NCBI GenBank assembly: GCA_964535215.1 | Contig: CAZHST010000046.1 | Location: 1-24,412 of the forward strand | Direction of reading: 5' to 3' | DNA from: JACQHM01 sp964535215 | GTDB taxonomy: Bacteria; Methylomirabilota; Methylomirabilia; Methylomirabilales; JACQHM01 | DNA length: 24,412 nucleotides | In this document: in pieces, positions 6,276 to 14,105 of the stretch | How positions within the stretch are numbered: position 1 is the first letter of the stretch | Layout of the letters: each line of letters opens with the position of its first letter | The notes under the pieces: model-generated | What the model was told of the DNA's origin: nothing | The model's input: the letters and a program-made list of their open reading frames with translations, nothing else | Databases searched by the model: none | Made by a program: the position numbers and the translations under genes

Positions 6276-7655
6276 GTGGACCGGATCTTGGTGGTCGAGG
6301 ACAAGGAGAGCATGCGGCGGATGCTCCGGGAGGCCCTGGAGGGGGCGGGCTACCAGGTCGTCGAGGCGGCCGACGGCCTGGAGGCGATCCGGCTGCTGAA
6401 CACCTCCCGGTACGCCCTGGTCCTGACGGATCTCAAGCTTCCCAGGAAGGATGGCCTCGCCGTCCTGAAGGCGGTCCGAGAGGTGGACCCCCTCGCCCCT
6501 GTCATCATCATGACGGCCTTCGGCGACATCGCCACGGCCGTTCAGGCCATCAAGGAAGGGGCCTACCACTTCATCCAGAAGCCCTTTGACATTGATGAGC
6601 TGCTGACCCATATCAACAATGCCCTGGAACGGCGGCGCCTCTCCATCGAGAACCTGATCTTGAAGGACGAGTACGCCGAGAAGTTCGGCTTTCCCAAGAT
6701 CATCGGGGTGAGCCGGAAGATGCAGGAGGTCTCGTCCCTGATCCAGAAGGTCTCGGGCAGCTCGGCCACCGTCCTCCTGCTCGGCGAAAGCGGCACCGGG
6801 AAGGAACTCTTTGCCCGGGCCATCCACCAGATGAGCCCCCGCCAGGGCCGGCCCTTTGTGGCCATCAACTGCGCCGCCCTCCCCGAGACCCTGCTGGAAA
6901 GCGAGCTGTTCGGCCACGAGAAGGGGGCCTTTACCGGCGCCATTGCCATGAAACCGGGGAAGTTCGAGCTGGCCGATGGCGGGACCCTCTTTCTGGACGA
7001 GATCGGGGAGCTGTCCCCGACCGTTCAGGTGAAGCTCCTCAGGGTGCTCCAGGAGCGGACCTTTGAGCGGGTCGGGGGGACCCGCTCCATCGAGGTGGAT
7101 GTCCGGATCGTGGCCGCCACCAATGCGGACCTGGCGAGGGCCGTGAAGGAGAAACGGTTCCGGGAGGACCTCTACTTTCGGCTGAACGTCTTCCCCCTGA
7201 CGATCCCCCCGCTTCGGGAACGGCCCGAGGACATCCCGGCCCTGGTGGAGCACTTCGTGGCCAAGTTCGCCTCGGGGATGCGGAAAACCCCGCCCCGGGT
7301 GAGCCAGAAGGCGATGAAGGCCCTGATGCGGTACCACTGGCCCGGGAATGTGCGGGAGCTGGAGAACTTCGTGGAGCGGGCGGTGATCTTGAACACCACC
7401 GGGGTCATCGAGGTGGAGGACTTCGCCTTTGGCTTCGCCCCATCGCCCTTCGAGGAGGAGGAGCCCCTGACCCTCTCCGGCAGTCTCCATGAGGTGGCCG
7501 AGCGGGCCAGCCGGTGGGCTGAACGGAAGCTCATCAAGCGGACCCTGGAGGAGACCCGGGGGAACAAGGCGAAGGCGGCGGAGCTGTTGCAGGTCAGTTA
7601 CAAAACCCTCCTGACCAAGATCAAGGAGTACGGCCTCGAGGCCCCCGAAGAGTAA
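6276..7655 (+). CDS. NtrC-family sigma-54-dependent response regulator
   Basis: The 459-residue protein has the three-domain NtrC layout. The receiver domain (1-120) has acidic pocket E8/D9, phosphorylation site D52, T80 and K102. The AAA+ domain (about 140-375) has Walker A GESGTGKE (170-177), the sigma-54 contact loop GAFTGA (217-222), Walker B LFLDEIGEL (about 238-246) and an arginine-rich region after RVLQERTFERVGG. The C-terminal Fis-type helix-turn-helix (RGNKAKAAELLQVSYKTLLTK) lies near 430-455. When phosphorylated by the preceding kinase it should activate sigma-54 promoters. No sigma-54 promoter was found in the window's intergenic DNA, so its targets are elsewhere or were missed. 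The start is GTG 6276 with GGGGAGG at 6263-6269. Confidence 0.95.
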   Translation: MDRILVVEDKESMRRMLREALEGAGYQVVEAADGLEAIRLLNTSRYALVLTDLKLPRKDGLAVLKAVREVDPLAPVIIMTAFGDIATAVQAIKEGAYHFIQKPFDIDELLTHINNALERRRLSIENLILKDEYAEKFGFPKIIGVSRKMQEVSSLIQKVSGSSATVLLLGESGTGKELFARAIHQMSPRQGRPFVAINCAALPETLLESELFGHEKGAFTGAIAMKPGKFELADGGTLFLDEIGELSPTVQVKLLRVLQERTFERVGGTRSIEVDVRIVAATNADLARAVKEKRFREDLYFRLNVFPLTIPPLRERPEDIPALVEHFVAKFASGMRKTPPRVSQKAMKALMRYHWPGNVRELENFVERAVILNTTGVIEVEDFAFGFAPSPFEEEEPLTLSGSLHEVAERASRWAERKLIKRTLEETRGNKAKAAELLQVSYKTLLTKIKEYGLEAPEE

Positions 7656-7677
7656 ACCGTAGAGAAGGGGTTGGGGG

Positions 7678-8118
7678 GTGAGGGCAGTCGTCCAGCGGGT
7701 TCACAGGGCATCGGTGACGGTGGGGGGGGAGCGGGTGGCCGGGATCGGCCCGGGCCTCCTCATCTTCCTGGGCGTGAAAAAGGGAGACGGGGAGGAGCAG
7801 GCCCGGTGGCTGGCGGAGAAGATCGCCCATCTCCGGATCTTTGAGGATCCCGAGGGGAAGATGAACCGCTCCCTGCTGGACGTGGGCGGTGAGGCCTTGA
7901 TCGTCTCCCAGTTCACCCTCTACGGCGAGGCCCGGAAGGGGAGGCGTCCCAGCTTCGATCAGGCGGCCGATCCCGAGGCGGCCAAGGCCCTGTACGAGCG
8001 GTTCATCGCCCATCTCACCACGCTGGGGATCCCCACCTCCTGGGGGGTGTTTCAGGCAAGGATGCTGGTGTCCCTGGAAAACGACGGCCCCGTGACCCTG
8101 ATCCTCGAAAGCCCTTGA
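7678..8118 (+). CDS. dtd: D-aminoacyl-tRNA deacylase
   Basis: This 146-residue protein, about the usual Dtd length, starts MRAVVQRVHRASVTV. It carries the active-site motif SQFTLYGEARKGRRPSF and the C-terminal NDGPVTL motif, which corresponds to the cross-subunit Gly-cisPro motif. The enzyme removes D-amino acids and glycine mischarged on tRNA in the cytoplasm, as a homodimer. The start is GTG 7678, preceded by a run of G that can act as ribosome binding site. It follows the NtrC-type gene by 22 bases on the same strand, and its stop touches the alternative TTG start of the recombinase gene. Confidence 0.96.
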   Translation: MRAVVQRVHRASVTVGGERVAGIGPGLLIFLGVKKGDGEEQARWLAEKIAHLRIFEDPEGKMNRSLLDVGGEALIVSQFTLYGEARKGRRPSFDQAADPEAAKALYERFIAHLTTLGIPTSWGVFQARMLVSLENDGPVTLILESP

Positions 8119-8129
8119 GCTCCCTCCCG

Positions 8130-9017
8130 ATGCGATCCCTCCTGGGCGAGTTCCTCAACTATCTGGCCGTTGAGCGGGGATTGGCGGCCAACACCCTGGA
8201 CGCCTACGGGCGTGACCTCCAGGGCTACCTGGCCTTCCTCGAGAGGGAGGGGATCCCCTCCCTGGCCGAGGTCACCCCGGTCCACGTGGTCGGGTACCTG
8301 GGACATCTGAAGGAGCAGGGCCGCTCCCCCCGGACAGTGGCCCGGCACCTCTCGGCCATCAGGACCTTCCACCGCTTCCTCTTCGCCGAGGGCTTCCTCC
8401 CGGGCAACCCGACCGAGTACCTGGACTCCCCCCGTCTGAAACGGAACCTTCCCCCGATCCTCTCCGTGGAGGAGGTGGAGCGGCTTCTGGAGGCCCCCCG
8501 CCCGGGGGAACCTACCGGGCTTCGGGACAAGGCCATGCTGGAGCTGCTCTACGCGACGGGTCTCCGGGTGACGGAGCTGGTGAGGTTGAAGCTCTCCGAG
8601 GTGAACCTGGTGGTCGGGTATGTGCGCTGCCTGGGGAAGGGCTCCAAGGAGCGGATCGTTCCCCTGGGGACCCAGGCGGTCCACTGGGTGAAGCGGTATC
8701 TGGAGGAGGCGAGGCCCGTGTTGGCCCAAGGCCGGTCGAGCCCTTACCTTTTTCTGGGCCGGGGCGGGAAGGCCCTCACCCGCCAGGGCTTCTGGAAGCT
8801 CCTCAAGGCCTACGTCCGGGCCGCCGGGATCGGGAAACGGGTCTCGCCCCACACCCTCCGGCATTCCTTTGCGACCCACCTCCTGGAGCGGGGGGCCGAT
8901 CTCCGGGCCTTGCAGCTCATGCTGGGCCATGCCGACATCAGCACCACAGAGATCTACACCCACTTGAGCCGGGTCCACCTGAAGGAGATCTACGATCGTT
9001 TCCATCCCCGGGCTTAG
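8130..9017 (+). CDS. xerD: Tyrosine recombinase, XerD-like
   Basis: The product is about 295 residues, the standard Xer length. The N-terminal SAM-like core-binding domain (FLNYLAVERGLAANTLDAYG) is followed by the catalytic domain with all expected residues: Arg146 (ATGLRVTEL), Lys170 (GKGSKERIVPL), His241 and Arg244 (HTLRHSFATHL), His267 (LGHADISTT) and nucleophile Tyr276 (EIYTHLS). GLTRQGFW-type spacing and the HPRA end resemble XerD more than XerC. It resolves chromosome dimers at dif together with a partner Xer protein. TTG 8115, overlapping the dtd stop, is an alternative start giving 300 residues. Neither start has a strong ribosome binding site, suggesting translational coupling to dtd. 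It looks like the housekeeping enzyme, not an integrase. Confidence 0.92.
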   Translation: MRSLLGEFLNYLAVERGLAANTLDAYGRDLQGYLAFLEREGIPSLAEVTPVHVVGYLGHLKEQGRSPRTVARHLSAIRTFHRFLFAEGFLPGNPTEYLDSPRLKRNLPPILSVEEVERLLEAPRPGEPTGLRDKAMLELLYATGLRVTELVRLKLSEVNLVVGYVRCLGKGSKERIVPLGTQAVHWVKRYLEEARPVLAQGRSSPYLFLGRGGKALTRQGFWKLLKAYVRAAGIGKRVSPHTLRHSFATHLLERGADLRALQLMLGHADISTTEIYTHLSRVHLKEIYDRFHPRA

Positions 9018-9241
9018 AAGAGTCCCGAAAGCCTTCGGTCATCAGCCGCCTGCCTGTTGCCCAGCCGACAGGTCCGCGGTCAGAACTGAGGGCTGAAAGC
9101 TGATGGCTGACGGTTTTGAAGGCTTCCTTCGTGATTGACAATCGAGGGTTCCTTTGTTAGCGTTAGGGTATTCGGAAGTGTTCAACCCTTCGTGGGGTGG
9201 CGAAGGCCGATGGCTGATCACCGCCGGCCTGGGAGGATGAT
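9018..9241. other. Non-coding gap with degenerate heptamer repeats
   Basis: This 224-bp gap between the recombinase and protease genes has no convincing reading frame. A small stem (CCGAA/TTCGG, 9025-9038) follows the recombinase stop but lacks a T-tract, so it is a poor terminator. A heptamer-repeat tract lies at 9084-9111. GGGAGG at 9231-9236 is the ribosome binding site for the protease. Confidence 0.5.
9084..9111. repeat. Degenerate heptameric repeat (RRCTGAN), four units
   Basis: Four consecutive 7-mers, AACTGAG, GGCTGAA, AGCTGAT and GGCTGAC, share the pattern purine-purine-CTGA-N. The 7-bp period matches other intergenic tracts in this window, although the sequence differs. Confidence 0.7.
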
Positions 9242-9856
9242 TTGCCGATGGGGGATCTTTCGTCGAAGCTGGCCGAGCTTTTCGTCATTCTGCCGCCCAT
9301 CCTGCTGGCCTTAACGGTCCACGAGTGTGCCCACGGTCTCCTCGCAGACCGCCTGGGGGACCCGACGGCCCGGCTCATGGGGAGGTTGACGCTGAACCCC
9401 CTGCCGCATCTGGATCCTGTCGGGACCCTGGCCCTGATCTTCTTCCACTTCGGGTGGGCCAAACCGGTGCCGGTGGATGCGTCGAATTTCCGGAACCCCC
9501 TCCGGGACATGATGTGGGTGGCGGTGGCCGGTCCCGGGGCGAACCTGCTCCTGGCTGCGGCGTCGGCCTTCCTCCTCCGGTTCCTGGCAGGGGTGGGCCT
9601 CCCGATCTATTTCTTCAAAATGCTCTACTTTAGCGTGTACATCAACGTGGTCCTGGCCATCTTCAACGTCGTCCCGATCCCCCCGCTGGACGGGAGCCGG
9701 GTCCTGGCGGGGCTCCTCCCGCCAAAGCAGGCCCTCTCCTACGGCCGCCTGGAGCCGTACGGCTTCATCATCCTGGTCGTCCTGATCTACACCGGGATCG
9801 TTGGAAGGATCATCTCGCCGGCCATCGCCGTCGTCACCGGCCTCCTGCTGGGATAG
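9242..9856 (+). CDS. Site-2 protease family (M50) membrane metalloprotease
   Basis: The 204-residue polytopic protein has the zinc-binding HECAH motif (His27, Glu28, His31) in its first hydrophobic segment. The second conserved motif, NVVPIPPLDGSRV, contains the metal-ligand Asp150. Other hallmarks are LTLNPLPHLDPVGTL and VAVAGPGANLLLA. It is the short site-2 protease form without a PDZ domain, often found just before trpS in related bacteria. These enzymes cleave substrates inside the membrane; the substrate here is unknown. TTG 9242 gives the better spacing from GGGAGG (9231-9236); ATG 9248 is the alternative and would drop two residues. Confidence 0.9.
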   Translation: MPMGDLSSKLAELFVILPPILLALTVHECAHGLLADRLGDPTARLMGRLTLNPLPHLDPVGTLALIFFHFGWAKPVPVDASNFRNPLRDMMWVAVAGPGANLLLAAASAFLLRFLAGVGLPIYFFKMLYFSVYINVVLAIFNVVPIPPLDGSRVLAGLLPPKQALSYGRLEPYGFIILVVLIYTGIVGRIISPAIAVVTGLLLG

Positions 9857-9857
9857 A

Positions 9858-9885
9858 ACTGGATGCTGGATGTTGGACGCTGAGG
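9858..9885. repeat. Degenerate heptameric repeat (RNTGGAY-like), four units
   Basis: Units ACTGGAT, GCTGGAT, GTTGGAC and GCTGAGG follow one another at exact 7-bp spacing in the 39-bp gap between the protease and trpS. The tract takes up most of the gap and ends about ten bases before the trpS start. Confidence 0.75.
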
Positions 9886-9895
9886 GTCGAAAAGG

Positions 9896-10882
9896 ATGGA
9901 GCGGAAAAGGGTCTTGAGCGGGATGAGGCCGACGGGGAGGTTGCATCTCGGTCACCTCTTCGGCGCCCTGGATAACTGGCGGAAACTCCAGGACGAGTAC
10001 GAGTGCTTCTTCTTCGTCGCCGACTGGCACGCCCTGACCTCGGACTACGCCGACCCGGGCGGGATCCGGGCCAACACCCAGGAGGTCGTCCTCGACTGGC
10101 TGGCCGCCGGGATCGATCCCGAGAAGGCGACCCTCTTCGTCCAGTCGAAGATGCCGGAGCATGCGGAGCTCCACGTCCTCCTCTCCATGATCACGCCCCT
10201 CCCCTGGTTGGAGAGGGTGCCGACGTACAAGGAGCAGATGCAGGAGCTCAAGGATAAGGATCTGAACACCTATGGCTTCCTGGGCTACCCGCTCCTCCAG
10301 GCGGCGGACATCGTGATCTACAAGGCTGACTATGTCCCGGTGGGGGTAGACCAGGTCCCGCATATCGAACTCTGCCGGGAGATCGTCCGTCGGTTCAATT
10401 TCCTCTACAAGCCGGTCCTGGTCGAGCCCCAGGCCCTGCTGACCGAGTTCCCGAAGATCCCGGGGACCGATGGGCGGAAGATGTCCAAGAGCTACGGGAA
10501 CGCCATCTTTCTGGCCGATCCTCAAGAGGTGGTCGAGACCAAGATCAAGCGGATGGTGACGGATCCCGCCAGGAAGCGCCGCTTTGACCCGGGGAACCCC
10601 GATGTCTGTCCTGTCTTTGACCTCCACAAGATCTTTACCCCCAAGGAGGAACGGGATTCATATATCGCCCCGGGCTGTCGGACGGCCGGGATCGGGTGCC
10701 TGGACTGTAAGGGGGTGCTCCTGAACCACATGCACCCTGTGTTAAAGCCCGTATACGAGAGGAGGCAGGAGCTTTCCGGGAACCCGGAGAGGGTCCAGGG
10801 GATCCTTGAAGAGGGAACGGCCAGGGCGAAGAAGGTGGCAAAAGCGACCCTGGCCGAGGTCCGGGAGGCGATGGCCCTCTAG
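9896..10882 (+). CDS. trpS: Tryptophanyl-tRNA synthetase
   Basis: This class I synthetase has 328 residues, the normal bacterial length. It has the HIGH-equivalent HLGH in MRPTGRLHLGHLFGAL, the KMSKS loop in DGRKMSKSYGNAIF (about residue 195), and tryptophan-pocket features such as YPLLQAADI and VGVDQVPHIELCREI. It charges tRNA-Trp in the cytoplasm. It lies 39 bases after the protease gene, probably in one transcript. The start is ATG 9896; GAGGG at 9882-9886 is the likely ribosome binding site. No T-box or other leader element was seen. Confidence 0.97.
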   Translation: MERKRVLSGMRPTGRLHLGHLFGALDNWRKLQDEYECFFFVADWHALTSDYADPGGIRANTQEVVLDWLAAGIDPEKATLFVQSKMPEHAELHVLLSMITPLPWLERVPTYKEQMQELKDKDLNTYGFLGYPLLQAADIVIYKADYVPVGVDQVPHIELCREIVRRFNFLYKPVLVEPQALLTEFPKIPGTDGRKMSKSYGNAIFLADPQEVVETKIKRMVTDPARKRRFDPGNPDVCPVFDLHKIFTPKEERDSYIAPGCRTAGIGCLDCKGVLLNHMHPVLKPVYERRQELSGNPERVQGILEEGTARAKKVAKATLAEVREAMAL

Positions 10883-10889
10883 TTTTCCC

Positions 10890-10918
10890 TTGACAACCCC
10901 TAGATTTCGTAGTAGCTT
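10890..10918 (+). promoter_or_regulatory. Candidate guaB promoter
   Basis: A perfect -35 TTGACA (10890-10895) is followed after 17 bp by a weak -10 (TAGCTT, 10913-10918, three of six matches). The -10 lies within the left half of the 20-bp dyad at 10912-10931, so a protein binding the dyad could block RNA polymerase. The element sits directly after the trpS stop. Confidence 0.4.
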
Positions 10919-10931
10919 TTCGAAAAGTTAC
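10912..10931. promoter_or_regulatory. Near-perfect 20-bp dyad upstream of guaB (candidate operator)
   Basis: GTAGCTTTTCGAAAAGTTAC pairs with its own reverse complement at 18 of 20 positions; the inner 12 bases, CTTTTCGAAAAG, form a perfect palindrome. A perfect 10-bp palindrome CAAGATCTTG (10931-10940) abuts it. Dyads without a loop fit a dimeric repressor better than an RNA hairpin. Confidence 0.45.
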
Positions 10932-10942
10932 AAGATCTTGTG

Positions 10943-10968
10943 GAAGAAGGACAGAACGATCCTTCTTC
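10943..10968 (+). promoter_or_regulatory. Hairpin in the guaB leader
   Basis: GAAGAAGG (10943-10950) and CCTTCTTC (10961-10968) form a perfect 8-bp stem with a 10-base loop in the predicted leader RNA. The right arm overlaps another palindrome, TCTTCGAAGA (10964-10973), and the Shine-Dalgarno GAGGTGG begins at 10972. No T-tract follows, so translational control is more plausible than termination. Confidence 0.4.
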
Positions 10969-10984
10969 GAAGAGGTGGGTGCCT

Positions 10985-12463
10985 ATGCTGAACGGTCCCC
11001 TTGAAGAAGGCTTGACCTTTGATGACGTCCTCCTCCTCCCTGCCAGATCCGAGATCCTCCCCAAGGATGTGGATGTGAGCACCCTTTTCAGCCGCCACAT
11101 CCGGATCAACATCCCGATCTCCAGTGCTGCCATGGACACCGTGACCGAGGCCCGGATGGCGATCGCCATCGCCCGGGAGGGAGGGATCGGGATCATCCAC
11201 CGGGCCTTTGACCCGGAGCGACAGGCCCTGGAAGTGGACAAGGTGAAAAAGTCCGAGAGCGGGATGATCGTTGATCCCATCACCATGGCGCCTGACAGGA
11301 AGATCTCCGAAGCCCTAGAGATCATGGCCCACTACCGGATCTCCGGGCTTCCCGTCACCGAGGGGGGGAAGCAGAACGGGAAACTCCTCGGCATCCTGAC
11401 CAACCGGGACCTCCGCTTTGAGACCAAGCTGGACCTCCCCATCTCGGAGGTGATGACGAAGGAACGCCTCATCACGGCTCCCGTTGGGACGACCCTGGAA
11501 GAGGCCAAGGAGATCCTCCACCGGCACCGGATCGAGAAGCTCCCCATCGTGGACGAGGACTTCAACCTCCGGGGCCTGATCACCATCAAGGACATCGAGA
11601 AGCGGATCAAATACCCGAACGCCTGCAAGGACGACCTGGGCCGTCTTCGGGTCGGGGCCGCCGTTGGTGTCGGGGAGGAGGCCCTGGAACGGGCCGAGCG
11701 TCTCATCAGGGCTGAGGTGGATGTCCTGGTGGTGGATACCGCCCACGGCCACTCCCAGGGTGTCATCGAGACGGTCAAGCGTTTAAAGGCGCGTTTCCCC
11801 GAGATTGACGTGGTCGCCGGAAACATCGCCACGGCCGAGGCGGCCGAGGAGCTGATCGACGCCGGGGCGGATGGCCTGAAGACCGGTGTCGGTCCTGGGA
11901 GCATTTGTACCACTCGGGTGGTGGCGGGGGCGGGGGTGCCCCAGCTCACCGCCATCGCCAATGTGGCCAGGGTGGCCGACCGGTATGGCATCCCGGTCAT
12001 CGCCGATGGCGGGATCAAGTTCTCCGGCGACATCACCAAGGCCATCGCCGCCGGGGCCCACTCGGTCATGCTGGGCAACCTCCTGGCCGGGACCGAGGAG
12101 AGCCCGGGGGAGCTGGTCCTCTACCAGGGCCGGGCCTACAAGGTCTACCGGGGGATGGGGTCCCTCGGGGCCCTGGAGCGGGGCGGGCGGGACCGGTACG
12201 CCATCGAGGCCGATCGGGAGGAGGCCAAGCTCGTCCCCGAGGGGATCGAGGGCCGGGTGCCGTACCGGGGGACCGTCTCCTTCAACATCGTCCAGCTCGT
12301 GGGAGGCTTGAAATCCGGGATGGGCTACTGCGGCTGCTACTCCATCGAAGAGCTTCGGCGAAAGGCGCGGTTCATCCGGATCACCAACGCGGGTCTCCGG
12401 GAAAGCCATGTCCATGATGTTGTCATCACCAAGGAGGCCCCGAACTACCGGATGGAAAGTTAG
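10985..12463 (+). CDS. guaB: Inosine-5'-monophosphate dehydrogenase
   Basis: From ATG 10985 the product is 492 residues, as expected. It begins LEEGLTFDDVLLLPARSEIL, has two CBS domains (about residues 95-210), and carries the catalytic loop GVGPGSICTTRVVAG with Cys308. The flap region RGMGSLGALERGGRDRY and the C-terminal GYCGC segment are present. It oxidises IMP to XMP with NAD, the committed step of GMP synthesis; guaA follows 75 bases later. The usual VKVGIGPGS is LKTGVGPGS here, a mild variation. An upstream in-frame start at 10940 exists, but ATG 10985 has GAGGTGG at 10972-10978 and matches the family N-terminus. Confidence 0.97.
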   Translation: MLNGPLEEGLTFDDVLLLPARSEILPKDVDVSTLFSRHIRINIPISSAAMDTVTEARMAIAIAREGGIGIIHRAFDPERQALEVDKVKKSESGMIVDPITMAPDRKISEALEIMAHYRISGLPVTEGGKQNGKLLGILTNRDLRFETKLDLPISEVMTKERLITAPVGTTLEEAKEILHRHRIEKLPIVDEDFNLRGLITIKDIEKRIKYPNACKDDLGRLRVGAAVGVGEEALERAERLIRAEVDVLVVDTAHGHSQGVIETVKRLKARFPEIDVVAGNIATAEAAEELIDAGADGLKTGVGPGSICTTRVVAGAGVPQLTAIANVARVADRYGIPVIADGGIKFSGDITKAIAAGAHSVMLGNLLAGTEESPGELVLYQGRAYKVYRGMGSLGALERGGRDRYAIEADREEAKLVPEGIEGRVPYRGTVSFNIVQLVGGLKSGMGYCGCYSIEELRRKARFIRITNAGLRESHVHDVVITKEAPNYRMES

Positions 12464-12474
12464 TCAGCATCTTC

Positions 12475-12502
12475 GAGGATTGCGGATTTCGGAGTTGGGA
12501 AG
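12475..12502. repeat. Degenerate heptameric repeat (NNGGANT-like), four units
   Basis: Units GAGGATT, GCGGATT, TCGGAGT and TGGGAAG follow at 7-bp spacing in the guaB-guaA gap. This is the fourth intergenic tract of the window with this period. Confidence 0.65.
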
Positions 12503-12538
12503 GCTGGCTTTGTCTTTCAATTCTTCCCCAGGGTATCC

Positions 12539-14083
12539 ATGGCCTCCAAGCGCCCCGAGACGATCATCGTCCTCGATTTCGGCTCCCAGTATACCCAGCT
12601 CATCGCCCGGAGGATTCGGGAGCAGAAGGTCTACTGTGAGATCCACCCGTTTTCCCTCGGGCTGGACCGGCTGGAAGAGCTGGCCCCCAAAGGTCTCATC
12701 CTCTCCGGCGGTCCCGCCAGCGTGTACGAGGCGGACGCCCCTTCCATCCCCAGGGCCCTCTTTGACTTAGGCATCCCGATCTTAGGGATCTGCTACGGGA
12801 TGCAGCTCCTGGCCCACCTCTTTGGCGGGAGGGTCCTCCCCGCCCCCCGGCGGGAGTATGGTCGGGCGGAGCTGCAGATTGACGATCCCTCCGACCTCTT
12901 TGCCGGCCTGGACAAGACCATCACCGTTTGGATGAGCCACGGCGACCAGGTGCTGGAGCTTCCCGGGGAGTTCGTCCCCATCGCCCACACGGACAACGCT
13001 CCCTACGCCGCCATCCGTCACCGGGCGAAGCCCTTCTACGCCGTCCAGTTCCATCCCGAGGTCGCCCACACCCCGAAGGGGGTTGAGATCCTCAAAAACT
13101 TCGCCTTGAGGATCTGCGGCTGTGAACCGACCTGGGATATGGCCTCCTTTGCGGAGGAGGCCATCCGGCGGATCGCGGAGGAGGTCGGGCGGGATCGCGT
13201 CTTGTGCGCTTTGAGCGGTGGGGTTGACTCCTCCGTCACGGCGCTCCTCGTGCACCGGGCCGTCGGGAAGGGGCTCACCTGCCTCTTCGTGGACAACGGC
13301 CTCCTCAGGAAGGGGGAGGCGGAGCAGGTGGGGGAGACTTTCGAGGGCCTGGGCTTAAACCTCGTCTTCGTCCATGCCAGGGAGCGTTTCTTAAAGCGGC
13401 TTCAAGGGGTGACCGATCCCGAGGAGAAGCGGCGGATCATCGGGGCCGAGTTCATCGCCATCTTTGAAGAAGAGGCGGAGAAGATCGGGGGGGTGCGGTA
13501 TCTGGCCCAGGGCACCCTCTACCCGGATGTGATCGAGAGTGTCCGGGTGAAGGGCCCCTCGGCCACCATCAAGACCCACCACAACGTGGGCGGCCTCCCG
13601 CCCCGGATGCCCTTCAAACTGATCGAGCCCCTTCGGGAACTGTTCAAGGATGAGGTCCGAACGCTGGGACGGGAGCTGGGCCTTCCCGAGGAGATCCTCA
13701 CCCGGCACCCCTTCCCCGGTCCGGGCCTGGCCGTCCGGGTGGTGGGTGAGGTGACCGAGGAACGCCTCGATTTGCTCCGGGAGGCGGACGCCATCCTCGA
13801 GGAGGAGATCAAAAAGGCCGGGCTCTCCCCGGCGCTCTGGCAGAGCTTTGCCGTCCTTCTTCCCCTACGGACGGTGGGCGTCATGGGGGACCGGCGGACC
13901 TATGAGCACGTCATCGCCCTCCGGGCCGTCGAGAGCGTGGACGGGATGACGGCCGATTGGGCCAGGCTTCCGTACGAGCTGTTGGCGAGGATCGCCAACC
14001 GGATCACCAACGAGGTCCGCGGCATCAACCGGGTGGTGTACGATATCACGTCCAAACCCCCCGGCACCATCGAGTGGGAGTAG
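12539..14083 (+). CDS. guaA: GMP synthase (glutamine-hydrolysing)
   Basis: The 514-residue protein has the full two-part architecture. The class I glutamine amidotransferase domain (about 1-200) has nucleophile Cys85 in GICYGMQ and His172/Glu174 in FHPE. The ATP pyrophosphatase domain has the P-loop SGGVDSS (226-232). The C-terminal dimerisation domain ends KPPGTIEWE, the canonical GuaA terminus. It aminates XMP to GMP using glutamine and ATP, after guaB in the pathway and on the chromosome. The start is ATG 12539 with a short AGGG (12530-12533) upstream. Confidence 0.97.
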   Translation: MASKRPETIIVLDFGSQYTQLIARRIREQKVYCEIHPFSLGLDRLEELAPKGLILSGGPASVYEADAPSIPRALFDLGIPILGICYGMQLLAHLFGGRVLPAPRREYGRAELQIDDPSDLFAGLDKTITVWMSHGDQVLELPGEFVPIAHTDNAPYAAIRHRAKPFYAVQFHPEVAHTPKGVEILKNFALRICGCEPTWDMASFAEEAIRRIAEEVGRDRVLCALSGGVDSSVTALLVHRAVGKGLTCLFVDNGLLRKGEAEQVGETFEGLGLNLVFVHARERFLKRLQGVTDPEEKRRIIGAEFIAIFEEEAEKIGGVRYLAQGTLYPDVIESVRVKGPSATIKTHHNVGGLPPRMPFKLIEPLRELFKDEVRTLGRELGLPEEILTRHPFPGPGLAVRVVGEVTEERLDLLREADAILEEEIKKAGLSPALWQSFAVLLPLRTVGVMGDRRTYEHVIALRAVESVDGMTADWARLPYELLARIANRITNEVRGINRVVYDITSKPPGTIEWE

Positions 14084-14105
14084 GGGGGTTGAGGCTGAAG
14101 GAGCC

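Noticed and set aside
6258..7490. A 410-residue minus-strand open frame antisense to the NtrC-type gene
   Set aside because: Same artefact: the plus strand carries complete receiver, AAA+ and helix-turn-helix motifs, and the antisense product has no recognisable features.
8130..9017. Phage or integron integrase with nearby attachment site
   Set aside because: Length, motifs and neighbours fit a housekeeping XerD; no tRNA, direct repeats or phage genes flank it.
9018..9241. RNA gene or riboswitch in the recombinase-protease gap
   Set aside because: Only short stems and degenerate heptamers are present; nothing matches a tRNA or known riboswitch core.
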